Source: Larix kaempferi (Eukaryota > Streptophyta > Pinopsida > Pinales > Pinaceae). From it: DNA of 64,000 nucleotides. The DNA lies in the NCBI GenBank assembly GCA_027924585.1, contig BSBM01000372.1, positions 11,583,501 to 11,647,500 on the forward strand, in the 5' to 3' direction. Both the position numbers and the translations under genes were made by a program. The notes under the pieces were generated by a model that saw only the letters and a list, made by a program, of their open reading frames with translations, was not told the origin of the DNA and searched no databases. Positions 62,709 through 64,000 of the stretch are shown piece after piece (position 1 is the first letter of the stretch; each line of letters opens with the position of its first letter).

Positions 62709-64000
62709 TATGTTTAGATCTGAAAATTGAAGAACAAAAGGAAAAATTAGATATTATGCATCACGATTTGATCTTTAATCATAATTCTAAAATCCATCTA
62801 AAGGCCCAAATTAAATTATGTGCTCCATTGAATCTTTTAGCCAAAACACCACTCAATAATGAAAAACACCTTTGGGTGCAATCATTACCTTATTGTCTTT
62901 TCCGCCTTTGGGCCAGATTGACATATCCATTTGCTAACGACCAGGCCAGTCAAGTGGGGAAGGCAGGTCACTAACGGACCTGGTGCACCAAGCCCCAAAT
63001 GCTTTTCTAGACATTGCCAGCATATGTGTGTTGCAACTTATTTGTTATACATCACCCTTAGCAGTTGATAATATGTGCTTGTTCAAGTAAAATATTAACA
63101 TCTCTAAAAAGAAAGTATCACATTCAGAAATACTAAACTTAAGATGGTAGAAACAAGATGCAGACAACATCGAGATGGTAAGAGGCAAGATACAACGCTC
63201 AGAGATCAAACGACGTTGACCGAACAGGAAACAATGATCATTTACCCAGATTGCATTCTAATACTAGATCCGTCTACACATGGATCGCATTCAACGAGAG
63301 AGCGAGCACTGCCAGATCGAGATCAGCCGTCAAACAAATAAAAAAGATACAAGGTAGCTCTACTACGCAACAAGGGCATAAATGCATACTATATCTTGAG
63401 AAAATATGTACAGGGAAATTAAAGAAGCGGAAGCATGCCCAGATAGCAGAGCTTCCCAATCTCTGCACAATAATTATGAAAGGCACCTAGCAGGGAAACA
63501 ATATCGTAATCCCATTATAGGCACGGGGATCTACCTCAAGCACCTGCGCGGTTAGCAAAAGAACAACATGCATGCTTCTTATCAAGCTATCAAAGAAAAG
63601 TAAACCGGAATTATCTTCAGGCCTGCGCAGATGTAAATACTTTCAGCAAACAAATGAATTATCTCTGCATTGTTAAGCAATCTCCCTCCCCCAGAACGAT
63701 TAATAAAGTGCATGCACAATAATAGCAGAGATCGGGAGTCATCTGCACTTGTGCAAACTTGAACATTAAGATTGCAATAACGAATACACAAAATGTATAA
63801 AATATATGGGATCAAGCTCCCAATCCCCTGCACTATGCAAGCCAAGCCCCACGCAGCACCAATGATCCCCAGGTATCATTGCCAAGGCCAAACCATCGGC
63901 ATATTTATTATCTAGTGATCCAGGAAGGTATCATTTTCCCCAAAACGATTTACAGCAATAAAAATAATAAAAGGAATGTTTTTCTGTGTGCAGGGATCAA
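62709..64000. other. Copia leader and unassigned sequence
   Basis: The 5' leader of the copia element should begin here on the minus strand. Within 1.3 kb I find neither a GCTCTGATACCA primer-binding site nor a copy of the 57315-58042 LTR. The leader is unusually long, a different tRNA primer is used, or the 5' end is truncated. No gene is supported in 63.0-64.0 kb. Confidence 0.5.

Noticed and set aside
1-64000. tRNA, rRNA or other structured RNA genes
   Set aside because: I looked for cloverleaf arms and conserved boxes on both strands and saw none that I could support by eye.

Overview
The window looks like nuclear intergenic DNA from a very large plant genome, most likely a conifer. It is AT-rich, has plant-type introns and is filled with old, nested transposable elements. 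One marker points to conifers: a Penelope-like element (PLE) reverse-transcriptase remnant at 5.45-6.09 kb, a class reported as unusually prominent in conifers among seed plants. No intact host gene, tRNA or rRNA is visible. The only host-gene homology I recognise is a broken 5' fragment of a FAD-dependent glycerol-3-phosphate dehydrogenase (SDP6-like) at 22.4-22.7 kb.

Layout. 1-1486: leader, primer-binding site and one 1.44 kb LTR of a minus-strand LTR retrotransposon that runs off the left edge. 1487-5440: copy A of a multi-kilobase repeat that recurs as B (about 26.6-30.66 kb), C (34.95-36.35 plus 41.91-42.24 kb, split by an LTR element) and D (42.3-45.6 plus 50.47-50.7 kb, split by another insertion). 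5.45-6.1 kb: PLE reverse transcriptase. About 6.2/7.05 to 19.13/19.2 kb: a roughly 12-13 kb DNA-transposon-like unit. 19.56-20.2 and 30.9-34.0 kb: LINE remnants. 25.66-26.58 kb: a two-unit minisatellite. 36353-41909: a complete LTR-gag-protease-LTR element without reverse transcriptase or integrase. 45.6-50.47 kb: an insertion holding a solo LTR. 54.4-57.06 kb: an AT-rich degenerate repeat field. 57315-62708: a Ty1/copia element on the minus strand, broken by only two nonsense codons.

The most interesting object is the 7-19 kb unit. It has a plus-strand multi-exon transposase-like gene (8492-11547) with the blocks DYAKNYTF, ISDDRTHD, WSDGCAGQFKS and HGKSEHDGAGA. A convergent minus-strand multi-exon gene of unknown function (13939-16200, possibly with leader exons to 18.38 kb) joins through several phase-0 introns. 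The outer ends carry arrays of perfect palindromes built on TTATTCGGCCGAATAA. Between and around the genes lie a T-rich repeat field, a tandem duplication, an inverted duplication with a small coding start, a minisatellite, and a second palindrome family built on GACAGAGTTCA. Most nonsense codons I can infer an origin for fit C-to-T decay, as expected of methylated transposon DNA.

How the parts relate: almost everything is explained by successive insertions into an older repeat lattice (A-D), followed by mutation. Superfamily assignment of the large transposon, its exact ends and the role of its second gene are unresolved from the sequence alone.
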